This document shows positions 34,644 to 42,400 of a stretch of 64,000 nt of DNA, piece after piece. The DNA lies in NCBI RefSeq assembly GCF_009765995.1, contig NZ_LMUI01000060.1, positions 18,218-82,217 of the forward strand, read 5' to 3'. Under the pieces are notes generated by a model. That model had not been told where the DNA came from. It was given only the letters and a program-made list of their open reading frames with translations, and searched no databases. This DNA is from Methylocapsa sp. S129 (lineage in GTDB: Bacteria > Pseudomonadota > Alphaproteobacteria > Rhizobiales > Beijerinckiaceae). Every line of letters begins with the position of its first letter. The first letter of the stretch is position 1. Made by a program: the position numbers and the translations under genes.

Positions 34644-34672
34644 ATTATACGGAGGGTTCCTCCGTTTTGCAA
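34644..34672 (-). promoter_or_regulatory. Sigma70-like promoter of paoAB with palindrome in the spacer
   Basis: On the minus strand TTGCAA, a 17-base spacer and a perfect TATAAT are seen. The spacer contains ACGGAGG-AAC-CCTCCGT (plus strand 34649-34665), a 7-bp-arm perfect palindrome. A repressor bound there would block the polymerase. No regulator gene is adjacent. Confidence 0.6.
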
Positions 34673-35355
34673 GCAGCGGAAGAACCATTAGCACCGGGAC
34701 CATGACACATAGTCTGGGCGGCCATTTGACCGCGATCTCGGGATCGAGAGCCGCCATGAGCATGGTCGACGGAAGAATAACCGAGCTGAAAACTCACATC
34801 AGCCAACCTAGCGAAAGGAGCGCAAGATGCAGCGCTTCAAGAGCCCGGACTCGGCGCAAAAATTCCTTTGCTTTCAACGTCCAACGCCATCTTACCTCTG
34901 CCCGAACGCACTGAAGCTTCCGCGCCGCCGCGATGAATTACTTGGGGTGCGGCCGTCACGGTCGCCTGAAAATTCACACGTCGTAGCCTCACCGCGTTCC
35001 TTGCTCGGCAGCGTGACAACGCTCTGTCGAAAGCGAGGCGTATCCCAAAGATCAACTCGGTCTCAGCCTAAAACCAATCGCCAAGGACGCGGACCCAGGG
35101 AAGGGGTTAGCGGCGTGGCGCGTCATATCACCGCTTCCTGAATAGACGTGACCTCGAAGGCCCACAGGTCATGAGGTTCCAGCGCTCCGCCGAATTTCTG
35201 CTTTGCCAAGCGCAAAGTGCGGATCGCGCAGGCTCCCCTAACAGGTGCGCCTTAAGTCATTGTTATCGTGTGGTAAATATCCAGAAAGTGATCGCATCGG
35301 TCGGGCTCCAGGGCTCCGGCCGCGGTGCGAACTCGTGACAGGGGCGTTGAATGTC
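34673..35355. other. Gene-free region upstream of the Rbs-type operon
   Basis: No start-to-stop gene is convincing. On the minus strand 35123-35257 holds a 40-residue open stretch with protein-like composition (TLRLAKQKFGGALEPHDLWA), but it is closed by stops on both sides and has no start codon, so it may be a gene fragment. The family is not recognised. Confidence 0.35.
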
Positions 35356-35384
35356 TTGACTTTTGTCAATAATAAGTATACAAA
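35356..35384 (+). promoter_or_regulatory. Promoter region of the Rbs-type/tetritol operon with operator-like dyad
   Basis: TTGACTTTTGTCAA (35356-35369) is a perfect inverted repeat with 5-base arms and a 4-base loop, and its left arm is a good -35 box. TATACA (15-base spacing) or TACAAA (17-base spacing) follows as -10. The region is markedly AT-rich. A regulator covering the dyad would control the operon; the SorC-type protein encoded at 42401 is the nearest candidate. Confidence 0.5.
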
Positions 35385-35418
35385 TATCAAAAATCGACAA
35401 GCGGCGCTCGGGGGGAAC

Positions 35419-36897
35419 GTGGGGGTCTTGCTGAAAGTGGAAGGGCTCAAAAAGTCGTTCGGCGGCATTGCCGCGCTGCGCGATGCTCGCTTTGAACTTG
35501 AGGCTGGTAGCGTTCACGCCCTGTGCGGCGGCAACGGCGCGGGCAAATCGACCTTTCTATCGATATTGATGGGGATTTACCGGCGCGACGCCGGCAAAAT
35601 CTGGCGCGACGGCCGCGAGGTCGAGTTCGGCAGCCCTGCGGAGGCGTTGGCGGCAGGAATCGCCATCATCGAGCAGGAATTGAGTCCGGTGCCGCATATG
35701 ACGGTGGCCGAGAACATCTTCCTCGGCCGCGAGCCGCCGGGCCGGTTCGGCGGGGTCGACTTTCGCAAGATGAACGCCGCGGCACAGGCGATCCTCGACG
35801 ATCTCGGTTTCGCGATCCCTGTGACGCAGCACATGCACGGTCTTTCCGTGGCCCAGATGCAACTGGTCGAGATCGCCAAGGCGCTCAGCCACGACGCCGA
35901 AGTGATCTTTATGGACGAGCCGACGTCGGCGATAGGCGAGCGCGAAGCGCACCAATTGTTCACGGTCGTCAGACGCCTGCGGGCGCAGGGGCGAGGCATT
36001 GTTTATGTCTCGCACCGCCTGTCCGAAATCTTCGACGTCGCCGACCACTACACCGTGTTCAGAGACGGGGCGTATGTCGCCTCGGGCTCGCTCGCGGATG
36101 TCGATCGCGCAGGTCTCATCCGGATGATCGTCGGGCGGGAAGTCTCTGAGGAATACACCAAAGTCAATACGCCGACCGACGAGGAAGGGTTGTCGGTCGC
36201 CGGCCTCACTTCGCCGGGCAAGATCGCCGATATTTCCTTCACCGTGCGCAAGGGCGAAATCTTCGGCATCTACGGCCTCATGGGCTCGGGCCGTAGCGAG
36301 ATCTTCGACTGCCTCTTCGGTCTCGACCGGTCGTCGAAAGGCGCGGTGAAACTGTTCGGCAAGCCGGTCTCGCTCGCCACGCCCGCTCAGGCGATTGCGG
36401 CAGGCGTCGCGCTCGTCACAGAGGACCGAAAGCTCACAGGCCTCAACCTCAGCGACAGCATTCGCGGCAACATCTGCGTCGCGAGCTTGCCGGAGCTCAG
36501 CCCCAATTTCGTGGTCAGCGCGGCGCGCGAGGCCGCGGCGAGCCGCGAGACGATCGAGCGCTTCCACATTCGTGCAGGCCGCGACACTGATCTCGTCTCC
36601 AGTCTTTCCGGCGGCAATCAGCAAAAGGTCGTTCTGGGCAAATGGTTTCTGCGTAACCCGCGCATGTTGTTGCTCGACGAACCCACGCGCGGTGTCGACG
36701 TTGGCGCCAAGCGCGAGATTTCGCGGATCGTCGGAGACTTTGCGGCAGCCGGCGGCACGGTTGCGATGATCTCTTCAGAGATCGACGAACTTCTCGGCGT
36801 CGCAGACCGCATCATGGTGATGCGCGACGGTCGCGCGGTCGGCATTCTCGATCGATCGGAAGCGAACGCCGAGAAACTCGTCCATCTCTCAGTCTAA
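35419..36897 (+). CDS. Sugar ABC transporter ATPase with two ABC domains (RbsA/XylG type)
   Basis: 492 residues from the GTG at 35419, preceded by GGGGGAA. The frame is open back to 35245, but the promoter elements lie inside that stretch, so a longer start is unlikely. The first ABC domain has Walker A GGNGAGKST and EVIFMDEPTSAIGE. The second has the degenerate GLMGSGRSE usual in RbsA, signature LSGGNQQK and LLLDEPTRGVDVG. It energises the CUT2-type importer with the next two genes. Confidence 0.92.
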   Translation: MGVLLKVEGLKKSFGGIAALRDARFELEAGSVHALCGGNGAGKSTFLSILMGIYRRDAGKIWRDGREVEFGSPAEALAAGIAIIEQELSPVPHMTVAENIFLGREPPGRFGGVDFRKMNAAAQAILDDLGFAIPVTQHMHGLSVAQMQLVEIAKALSHDAEVIFMDEPTSAIGEREAHQLFTVVRRLRAQGRGIVYVSHRLSEIFDVADHYTVFRDGAYVASGSLADVDRAGLIRMIVGREVSEEYTKVNTPTDEEGLSVAGLTSPGKIADISFTVRKGEIFGIYGLMGSGRSEIFDCLFGLDRSSKGAVKLFGKPVSLATPAQAIAAGVALVTEDRKLTGLNLSDSIRGNICVASLPELSPNFVVSAAREAAASRETIERFHIRAGRDTDLVSSLSGGNQQKVVLGKWFLRNPRMLLLDEPTRGVDVGAKREISRIVGDFAAAGGTVAMISSEIDELLGVADRIMVMRDGRAVGILDRSEANAEKLVHLSV

Positions 36898-37928
36898 TGA
36901 TTCACAAAGAGAATCGAGCAAAATCCGTGCAGGAATCGTCCATCAAACCTCATCGGGCCATCGGCTCCGGGACGTTAAAGCGGATCGCCCGCGAGTATGG
37001 CATCTACCTCGCGTTCGCCATTCTCGTGATCGTGCTCTCTTTCGCCAACCAATATTTTCTCACGCAGAGCAACATTTCCAACGTTCTGTTGCAGACTTCT
37101 ATCAACGGCGTGTTGGCGTTCGGAATGACTTTTGTCGTTATCACGCGCGGCATCGATCTGTCGGTGGGTTCGGTTCTGGCCCTCGCCGGCATCGTCTCTT
37201 CGAGCTTTGCTACGACATCCTCGATCGCTGCGGTGGCCGGCGGCCCCTATCCCGTTTTCGTGGCGCTCGCGATCGGCGTCTTCATCGGAGCCGCTGCGGG
37301 CGCGATCGTTGGCGTCATCGTCGCCCGTTTCGCTGTTCCGGCATTTGTCGCAACCCTCGGCATGCTGTCGGCGGCCCGTGGCCTCACGCTCATCTATGCG
37401 GGGGGGCGACCCGTTCCGGCTCTGACGCCGCAGTTTCGCTGGATCGGAACCGGCAACCTGTTCGGCATTCCGGCGCCGGTCATCATCTTCGGCGCGGTCT
37501 TCCTATTCTCGTGGTTCGTTCTCTCTCGCACCCGGTTCGGCCGCTATGTCTACGCGGTCGGGGGCAATCCACGCGCCGCCAAGACGTCCGGCATCGATGT
37601 CATCCGCATTCGTTTTGCCGTCTACGTCATCTGTGGCGCGCTGGCCGGCCTTGCCGGCATGTTGCTCGCGGCGCGCACCGGTTCGGCGCTGACGCAGGCA
37701 GGGATCGGTTACGAGCTCGACGCTATCGCGGCGGTGGTGATCGGGGGCGTCAGTCTTTCTGGCGGCGTCGGCCGAGTGACCGGCACGCTGATCGGCGCGC
37801 TGATCATCGGCGTCATGAACAACGGTCTCGATCTTATGGGCATCGAATCCTACTACCAGCAAGTGCTCAAAGGCATGCTGATCGTCGGCGCCGTGATGCT
37901 GGATCAAAGAGGAAATCAGGGCGAATAA
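36897..37928 (+). CDS. Sugar ABC permease (RbsC type)
   Basis: 343 residues, sharing one base with the ATPase stop (TAATG). A polar N-terminal tail of ~30 residues is followed by eight to ten membrane segments. CUT2 permease motifs GMTFVVITRGIDLSVGSVLA and AVGGNPRAAKTSGI are present, the latter being the ATPase contact loop. The C-terminus GIESYYQQVLKGMLIVGAV is typical of RbsC. Confidence 0.93.
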   Translation: MIHKENRAKSVQESSIKPHRAIGSGTLKRIAREYGIYLAFAILVIVLSFANQYFLTQSNISNVLLQTSINGVLAFGMTFVVITRGIDLSVGSVLALAGIVSSSFATTSSIAAVAGGPYPVFVALAIGVFIGAAAGAIVGVIVARFAVPAFVATLGMLSAARGLTLIYAGGRPVPALTPQFRWIGTGNLFGIPAPVIIFGAVFLFSWFVLSRTRFGRYVYAVGGNPRAAKTSGIDVIRIRFAVYVICGALAGLAGMLLAARTGSALTQAGIGYELDAIAAVVIGGVSLSGGVGRVTGTLIGALIIGVMNNGLDLMGIESYYQQVLKGMLIVGAVMLDQRGNQGE

Positions 37929-38012
37929 CCCTGAGGAGAAGGACGCCAGACCACTGAGGCGACGTCCAGAATGCGGCGAAATTACACGCCGCGAAGCGCA
38001 GAGGAGACGGGT

Positions 38013-39005
38013 ATGAAACTCAAGGGCATGTTGTTGACGGTGGTTTCGGCGACGGCGCTGTTCGCCTCGCCGGCGATGGCGGAGAAGATCAAGATCGGAG
38101 CGGCGGTATATGGGCTGAAGGCCGAGTTCATGCAGATCTGGTCGGCCGCATTGAAAGAGCATCCCGCTGTCAAGAGCGGCGATGTCGAAGTCACGGTCTT
38201 TGACGGAAAGTATGACGCGCTGACGCAACAGGATCAGATCAACACGATGATCACGCAAAAATACAACGCGATCATCTTCGTGCCGATCGATGCCGAAGCC
38301 GGCGCGACACCGGTGCAGGCCGCGCATGACGCGGGAATTGCAGTCATTGGCTCCAATACGCGCGTTCACTCGGATCTGCTGTCCTCTTATGTCGGCTCCG
38401 ACGACACAGTCTCGGGTTATCTCGAAGGCAAGTCGGTGCTCGATCGCATCGGCTGCAAGGGCAACGTGGTGATCATCGAAGGTCCGATCGGTCAGTCGGC
38501 CCAGATTTCGCGCCTCGAAGGCAACAAGAAAGCCCTGGCGGAATGCCCGAAAGTCAAGGTGATCGAAGACCAGACAGCCAATTGGTCGCGCGCCGAAGCG
38601 CAGAAGCTAATGGAGAATTGGCTGACCGCGCATCCAGGCCAGATCAACGGCGTCATCGGCCAGAACGACGAGATGGCGCTTGGCGCGATCGAAGCGGTTA
38701 AGGAAGCCAAACTCAATCTGAAAGACTTCGCCATCGCCGGCATCGACGGCATAACCGACGGGCTCCAGGCGGTAAAGGCGGGAGAGATGACATCGATCCT
38801 TCAAGATGCTCGAGCGCAAGCGCAGGGCGCCCTCGACCTCGCGATTTCTTCTGCCAAGAAGGGCGACTACAAGCCTCAGTCCGACATCTGGGCCCAATAC
38901 AAAGACATGCCTTGGAACGGCGGCAAGGACAAGATCTACAATGTCCCGTGGACGCCGGTGAGCACTTCGAACGTCGACGCACTATTGGCCGCGCGTTCAA
39001 AGTAG
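38013..39005 (+). CDS. Sugar ABC periplasmic binding protein (RbsB type)
   Basis: 330 residues from the ATG at 38013, with GAGGAGACGG just upstream. The signal peptide ends at SPAMA (residue ~25). The mature chain starts IKIGAAVYGLKAEFMQIW. The hinge and ligand motifs DALTQQDQINTMITQKYNAI, IGSNTRVHSD and GQNDEMALGAIEA match the CUT2 group that binds monosaccharides and polyols. The following dehydrogenase and tetrulose-type kinases suggest a four-carbon polyol ligand. Confidence 0.9.
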   Translation: MKLKGMLLTVVSATALFASPAMAEKIKIGAAVYGLKAEFMQIWSAALKEHPAVKSGDVEVTVFDGKYDALTQQDQINTMITQKYNAIIFVPIDAEAGATPVQAAHDAGIAVIGSNTRVHSDLLSSYVGSDDTVSGYLEGKSVLDRIGCKGNVVIIEGPIGQSAQISRLEGNKKALAECPKVKVIEDQTANWSRAEAQKLMENWLTAHPGQINGVIGQNDEMALGAIEAVKEAKLNLKDFAIAGIDGITDGLQAVKAGEMTSILQDARAQAQGALDLAISSAKKGDYKPQSDIWAQYKDMPWNGGKDKIYNVPWTPVSTSNVDALLAARSK

Positions 39006-39041
39006 ACGGCCTCAGACGAAGCGTGAGCTTTCTAATGATAG

Positions 39042-39071
39042 GGATACACGCGCTTGAGCGCGCGTGTATCC
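39042..39071 (+). terminator. Hairpin after the binding-protein gene
   Basis: GGATACACGCGC (39042-39053) pairs perfectly with GCGCGTGTATCC (39060-39071) over a 6-base loop. No T run follows and the next gene starts 31 bp later in the same direction. An mRNA-stabilising or attenuating element is more likely than a full terminator. Confidence 0.6.
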
Positions 39072-39102
39072 GCTCTGCATACGTCCCAAAGGAAGTTGAG
39101 AG

Positions 39103-39873
39103 ATGGCCGACACCCCAAGAATCGACATGGACTTCTCATTGAAAGGTAAATGCGCGCTGGTGACCGGCGGCGCGTCGGGGATCGGCGCAGCGATCTGCAG
39201 CGCATTCACCGCCAAAGGCGCGAGGGTCGCCGTTGTCGACCTGAATATCGACGCTGCACAGACCAAGGCGAGCGAAATTGGGAACGGCGCGATTGCGCTC
39301 GCCTGCGATGTCGCGGACCCGACTTCGGTGAACAAGGTGGTTGAAGGCGCGCTCGCAGCTTTCGGAGGCCTCGACATTCTAGTCAACAGCGCCGGCGTCG
39401 TGTTTCTGGCTCCCGCGGAGGACCTGCCGCTCGACTATTGGGACAAGACGATTGCGATCAATTTGAAGGGCACGTTTCTCATGTCACAGGCCGTCGGCAA
39501 GGCGATGATCGCCGCTGGTCGTGGCGGCAAGATCATCAACCTCGCGTCCCAGGCAGGCTCGGTGGCTATCGATCAGCACGTCGCCTATTGCGCCTCCAAG
39601 TTCGGAGTCATCGGCTTGAGCAAGACGCTTGCGGCCGAATGGGGCAAGCACGGTCTCTGCGTCAACACGATTTCGCCGACGGTCGTGCTCACCGAACTCG
39701 GCAAGAAGGCGTGGGACGGGCCGAAAGGCGACGCGCTGAAGGCGCGCATCCCCTCCGGCCGTTTCGCCTACCCAGAAGAGATCGCCGCTGCGGCGGTGTT
39801 TTTGGCGTCCGGCGGCGCCGATATGATCAACGGTGCGGATCTGCTCGTCGACGGCGGGTACACGATCGTTTGA
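39103..39873 (+). CDS. Short-chain dehydrogenase/reductase, probable polyol dehydrogenase
   Basis: 256 residues. The nucleotide motif TGGASGIG is at 21-28 and Asp46 (VVDLN) suggests NAD specificity. NSAGV, the catalytic Ser in NLASQAG and YxxxK as YCASK complete the active site, and the C-terminus is NGADLLVDGGYTIV. It lies between the Rbs-type transporter and the DhaK/DhaL kinase genes, so oxidation of an imported polyol to a ketose fits. D-threitol dehydrogenase of tetritol pathways belongs to the same family; the specificity here is inferred. Confidence 0.88.
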   Translation: MADTPRIDMDFSLKGKCALVTGGASGIGAAICSAFTAKGARVAVVDLNIDAAQTKASEIGNGAIALACDVADPTSVNKVVEGALAAFGGLDILVNSAGVVFLAPAEDLPLDYWDKTIAINLKGTFLMSQAVGKAMIAAGRGGKIINLASQAGSVAIDQHVAYCASKFGVIGLSKTLAAEWGKHGLCVNTISPTVVLTELGKKAWDGPKGDALKARIPSGRFAYPEEIAAAAVFLASGGADMINGADLLVDGGYTIV

Positions 39874-39914
39874 TCGGCCTTGTCGATTCGCGAAAGCCTC
39901 AGGAGGCCATCTTA

Positions 39915-40907
39915 ATGCAACGATTTATCAACGATCCGGACTTTGTCGTCGAAGACACGCTGCGGGGATTCGTCAAGGCCCATAGCGATCTTGTTAAGCT
40001 CGCCGACAATCCCAAAGTGGTCGCGGCCGCGGATGCTCCGATTCTCGGCAAAGTCGGCGTAGTGACCGGCGGCGGATCGGGCCATGAGCCCGCCTTCATC
40101 GGTTATGTCGGCCGGAACATGCTCGATGCGGTCGCTGTCGGTGAGATTTTCTCCTCGCCAACCGCGAAGAGCTTTTATGACGCGATAAAAATGGCCGACG
40201 GGGGACGTGGTGTCGTTTGCCTATATGGCAACTACGCCGGCGACAACATGAACGTCAAGATGGCGGTGAAACTCGCGGCCAAGGATGGAATCGATGTGCG
40301 GACCGTGGTGGCCAACGATGATGTCTGCTCTGCGCCGCCGGACGAGCGTGAAAAGCGTCGCGGCGTCGCCGGCGAGATCTTGATGTGGAAATGCGGCGCC
40401 GCCAAAGCCGCCGCGGGCGCCAGTTTAGAGCAAGTGCGCGCGACCGCGCAGAAAGCGATCGACAATTGCCGCTCGATCGGCGTTGGCCTCGGGCCCTGCA
40501 CTCTGCCGGCGGTCGGCCATCCCAATTTTGCTATCGAACCCGGAACCATGGAGGTCGGTATCGGGCATCACGGCGAACCGGGAGCACGGGTCGAGCCGTT
40601 GAAGAGGGCGGCGGATGTGGCGCGCGACATGGTCAAGACGGTTCTCGACGACCACAATCTGCCCGCGGAGACGGAAGTCGCCATCTTGATTTCCGGCCTT
40701 GGCGCGACACCAACCAACGAACTCTACATTCTCAACGACACCGTCGAATCGGAAGTCCGCGCCCGGGGGCTGAAAGTCGCCCGCACCTATGTCGGCAACC
40801 TCTTCACCTCGCTGGAGATGGTCGGGGCGACGCTGACGATCATGGCGCTGGATGAAGAATTGAAGCAGTTGCTTTCCGTCGAAGTAGCGTGCCCGGTGCG
40901 ATTGTAG
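39915..40907 (+). CDS. dhaK: Dihydroxyacetone/tetrulose kinase substrate-binding subunit DhaK, first copy
   Basis: 330 residues from the ATG at 39915 with AGGAGG nine bases upstream; the frame extends further back only as a shadow of the SDR gene. DhaK marks are TGGGSGHEPAFIGYVG (51-66), NYAGDNMN (Asp110) and the covalent substrate-binding His219 in GIGHHGEPG. DhaK holds a short ketose by a hemiaminal bond while DhaL delivers phosphate. With an RpiB-type isomerase gene nearby, erythrulose is a better guess than dihydroxyacetone. Confidence 0.9.
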   Translation: MQRFINDPDFVVEDTLRGFVKAHSDLVKLADNPKVVAAADAPILGKVGVVTGGGSGHEPAFIGYVGRNMLDAVAVGEIFSSPTAKSFYDAIKMADGGRGVVCLYGNYAGDNMNVKMAVKLAAKDGIDVRTVVANDDVCSAPPDEREKRRGVAGEILMWKCGAAKAAAGASLEQVRATAQKAIDNCRSIGVGLGPCTLPAVGHPNFAIEPGTMEVGIGHHGEPGARVEPLKRAADVARDMVKTVLDDHNLPAETEVAILISGLGATPTNELYILNDTVESEVRARGLKVARTYVGNLFTSLEMVGATLTIMALDEELKQLLSVEVACPVRL

Positions 40908-40920
40908 AGGGTTTCCTGCA

Positions 40921-41571
40921 ATGCAACAGTTTTCCAATTCTGACTCCGGCGACATCGTGCTTGCCATCGCCCAGCGCATCGTGGAGAACCGCGTCCATCT
41001 CAGCGACATCGACGGGTTGATCGGCGACGGCGATCATGGCGTCAACATGGCGAAGGGCTTCGGCATCGCGGCTGAACGGCTGCGCGGCAAGGCGCGACCG
41101 CTGTCTGCGTCTCTGACGGTCTTGGGCGATGTCCTGATGACGGAGATCGGCGGCTCGATGGGACCGCTTTACGGCGTAATGTTTTCTGGCTTTGCGGAGT
41201 CGCTCAATGATGTCGTCGAGATCGACGCGGCAGCTTTCGAGCGAATGTTGCGCACTGGACTGGCGGAAGTCCAATCGATTGGCGACGCAAAGGTCGGAGA
41301 CAAGACTTTGATCGACTCGTATGCGCCCGCGCTCGAGGCATTTTCCGCCGCGACCGCAAAGGGCGACGGTTTTGCCACCGCCCTTGATGCGCTCATCGCT
41401 GGAGCTGAAAAGGGGCGCGATAGCACGATTGAACTGGTCGCCAAAATTGGCCGCGCCAGCCGCCTCGGTGAGCGCTCGCGCGGCGTGCTCGACCCGGGCG
41501 CTGCATCTTGCGCAATCATCCTGCGCTCCCTCGCCGAGGGAGCAAAAGCGAAGCTGAGGGTAGTTCCCTAA
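40921..41571 (+). CDS. dhaL: Dihydroxyacetone kinase nucleotide-binding subunit DhaL, first copy
   Basis: 216 residues, 13 bp after dhaK. The Mg/ADP-binding motif GDGDHGVNM is near residues 36-44, followed by TEIGGSMGPLYG, GDKTLIDSY and the C-terminal RSRGVLDPGAAS. No DhaM phosphotransferase gene is present in the window, so phosphate comes either from ATP directly or from a PTS protein encoded elsewhere. Confidence 0.9.
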   Translation: MQQFSNSDSGDIVLAIAQRIVENRVHLSDIDGLIGDGDHGVNMAKGFGIAAERLRGKARPLSASLTVLGDVLMTEIGGSMGPLYGVMFSGFAESLNDVVEIDAAAFERMLRTGLAEVQSIGDAKVGDKTLIDSYAPALEAFSAATAKGDGFATALDALIAGAEKGRDSTIELVAKIGRASRLGERSRGVLDPGAASCAIILRSLAEGAKAKLRVVP

Positions 41572-41717
41572 GGGAAAAGGCCGCTTTGGCGCGCGGATCG
41601 TCGAGCGAGCGTATTGAAATGTGGCCCTGTTGGATTTTGCGAGGTCGTTTATTGTTTGATCCGCCAAGTGGTTTCGCGTTGGTGCGATAAGAGCGAGGGG
41701 ATGTTCGAGGTGCTACG

Positions 41718-42164
41718 ATGAAGATCGCTCTCGGCGCAGATAGTGCTGGAAAACCCTTGCTCGACGTGATCGCCGCGTATCTGGCGCCGCGACCTGGCCT
41801 GACGGTTACGGACTTGAGCCAGGACGGCTTCTACGCAGATATCGCGGCGAAGGTGGGGAGGGCGGTGCTTGCCGGCGACCACGAACGCGGCGTCCTTTTC
41901 TGTGGAACCGGGATCGGTGTCTGCATATCCGCCAACAAAGTGCCGGGAATTCGTGCTGCGCTGACACACGATACCTACTCAGCGGAGCGCGCGGCGAAGT
42001 CCAACAACGCCCAGATCATTACCATGGGCGCACGCGTCATTGGCCCCGAGCTCGCCAAGGCTATCGTCGATGCTTGGTTGGCGTCCGACTTCGACCCGTC
42101 AGGTCCTTCTGCGGCGAACGTGGCGGCGATCGATAAACTCGGCGACGCGAAGTATGTGCGCTGA
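41718..42164 (+). CDS. RpiB/LacAB-family sugar-phosphate isomerase
   Basis: 148 residues. The catalytic Cys62 is in [14 protein letters not shown], and [26 protein letters not shown] is the phosphate and ring-opening region. The N-terminal GADSAG replaces the usual GADHAG/GSDHAG. Members interconvert aldose and ketose phosphates, including erythrulose 4-phosphate to erythrose 4-phosphate. That reaction would link the DhaKL product to the pentose phosphate pathway. Confidence 0.88.
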   Translation: MKIALGADSAGKPLLDVIAAYLAPRPGLTVTDLSQDGFYADIAAKVGRAVLAGDHERGVLFCGTGIGVCISANKVPGIRAALTHDTYSAERAAKSNNAQIITMGARVIGPELAKAIVDAWLASDFDPSGPSAANVAAIDKLGDAKYVR

Positions 42165-42400
42165 AGCGTCAGACGCCTCGGCTCAGAAGGTGCGCCGATT
42201 TTGGCTGGCGGAAGGTTTGGCGGCCGGAAAAGGCCGGCAGCGTGTTGTCTTTGCGCTAAGTGCGTGTCGACGCTGGTCGCCAGGGGATAGCGGTCGTCAG
42301 TCGAACGCGATGAACGCACTCGACACTCCTAGCGTCCACCCTCTATCCTCGTTACAGCGGCGTCGGTTGTCCTGCGTCGCCGCGGGAGAGGGAGCTCGGC

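Noticed and set aside
35557-36624. 355-codon minus-strand frame over the RbsA-type gene
   Set aside because: Shadow of a gene with complete ABC motifs on the plus strand.
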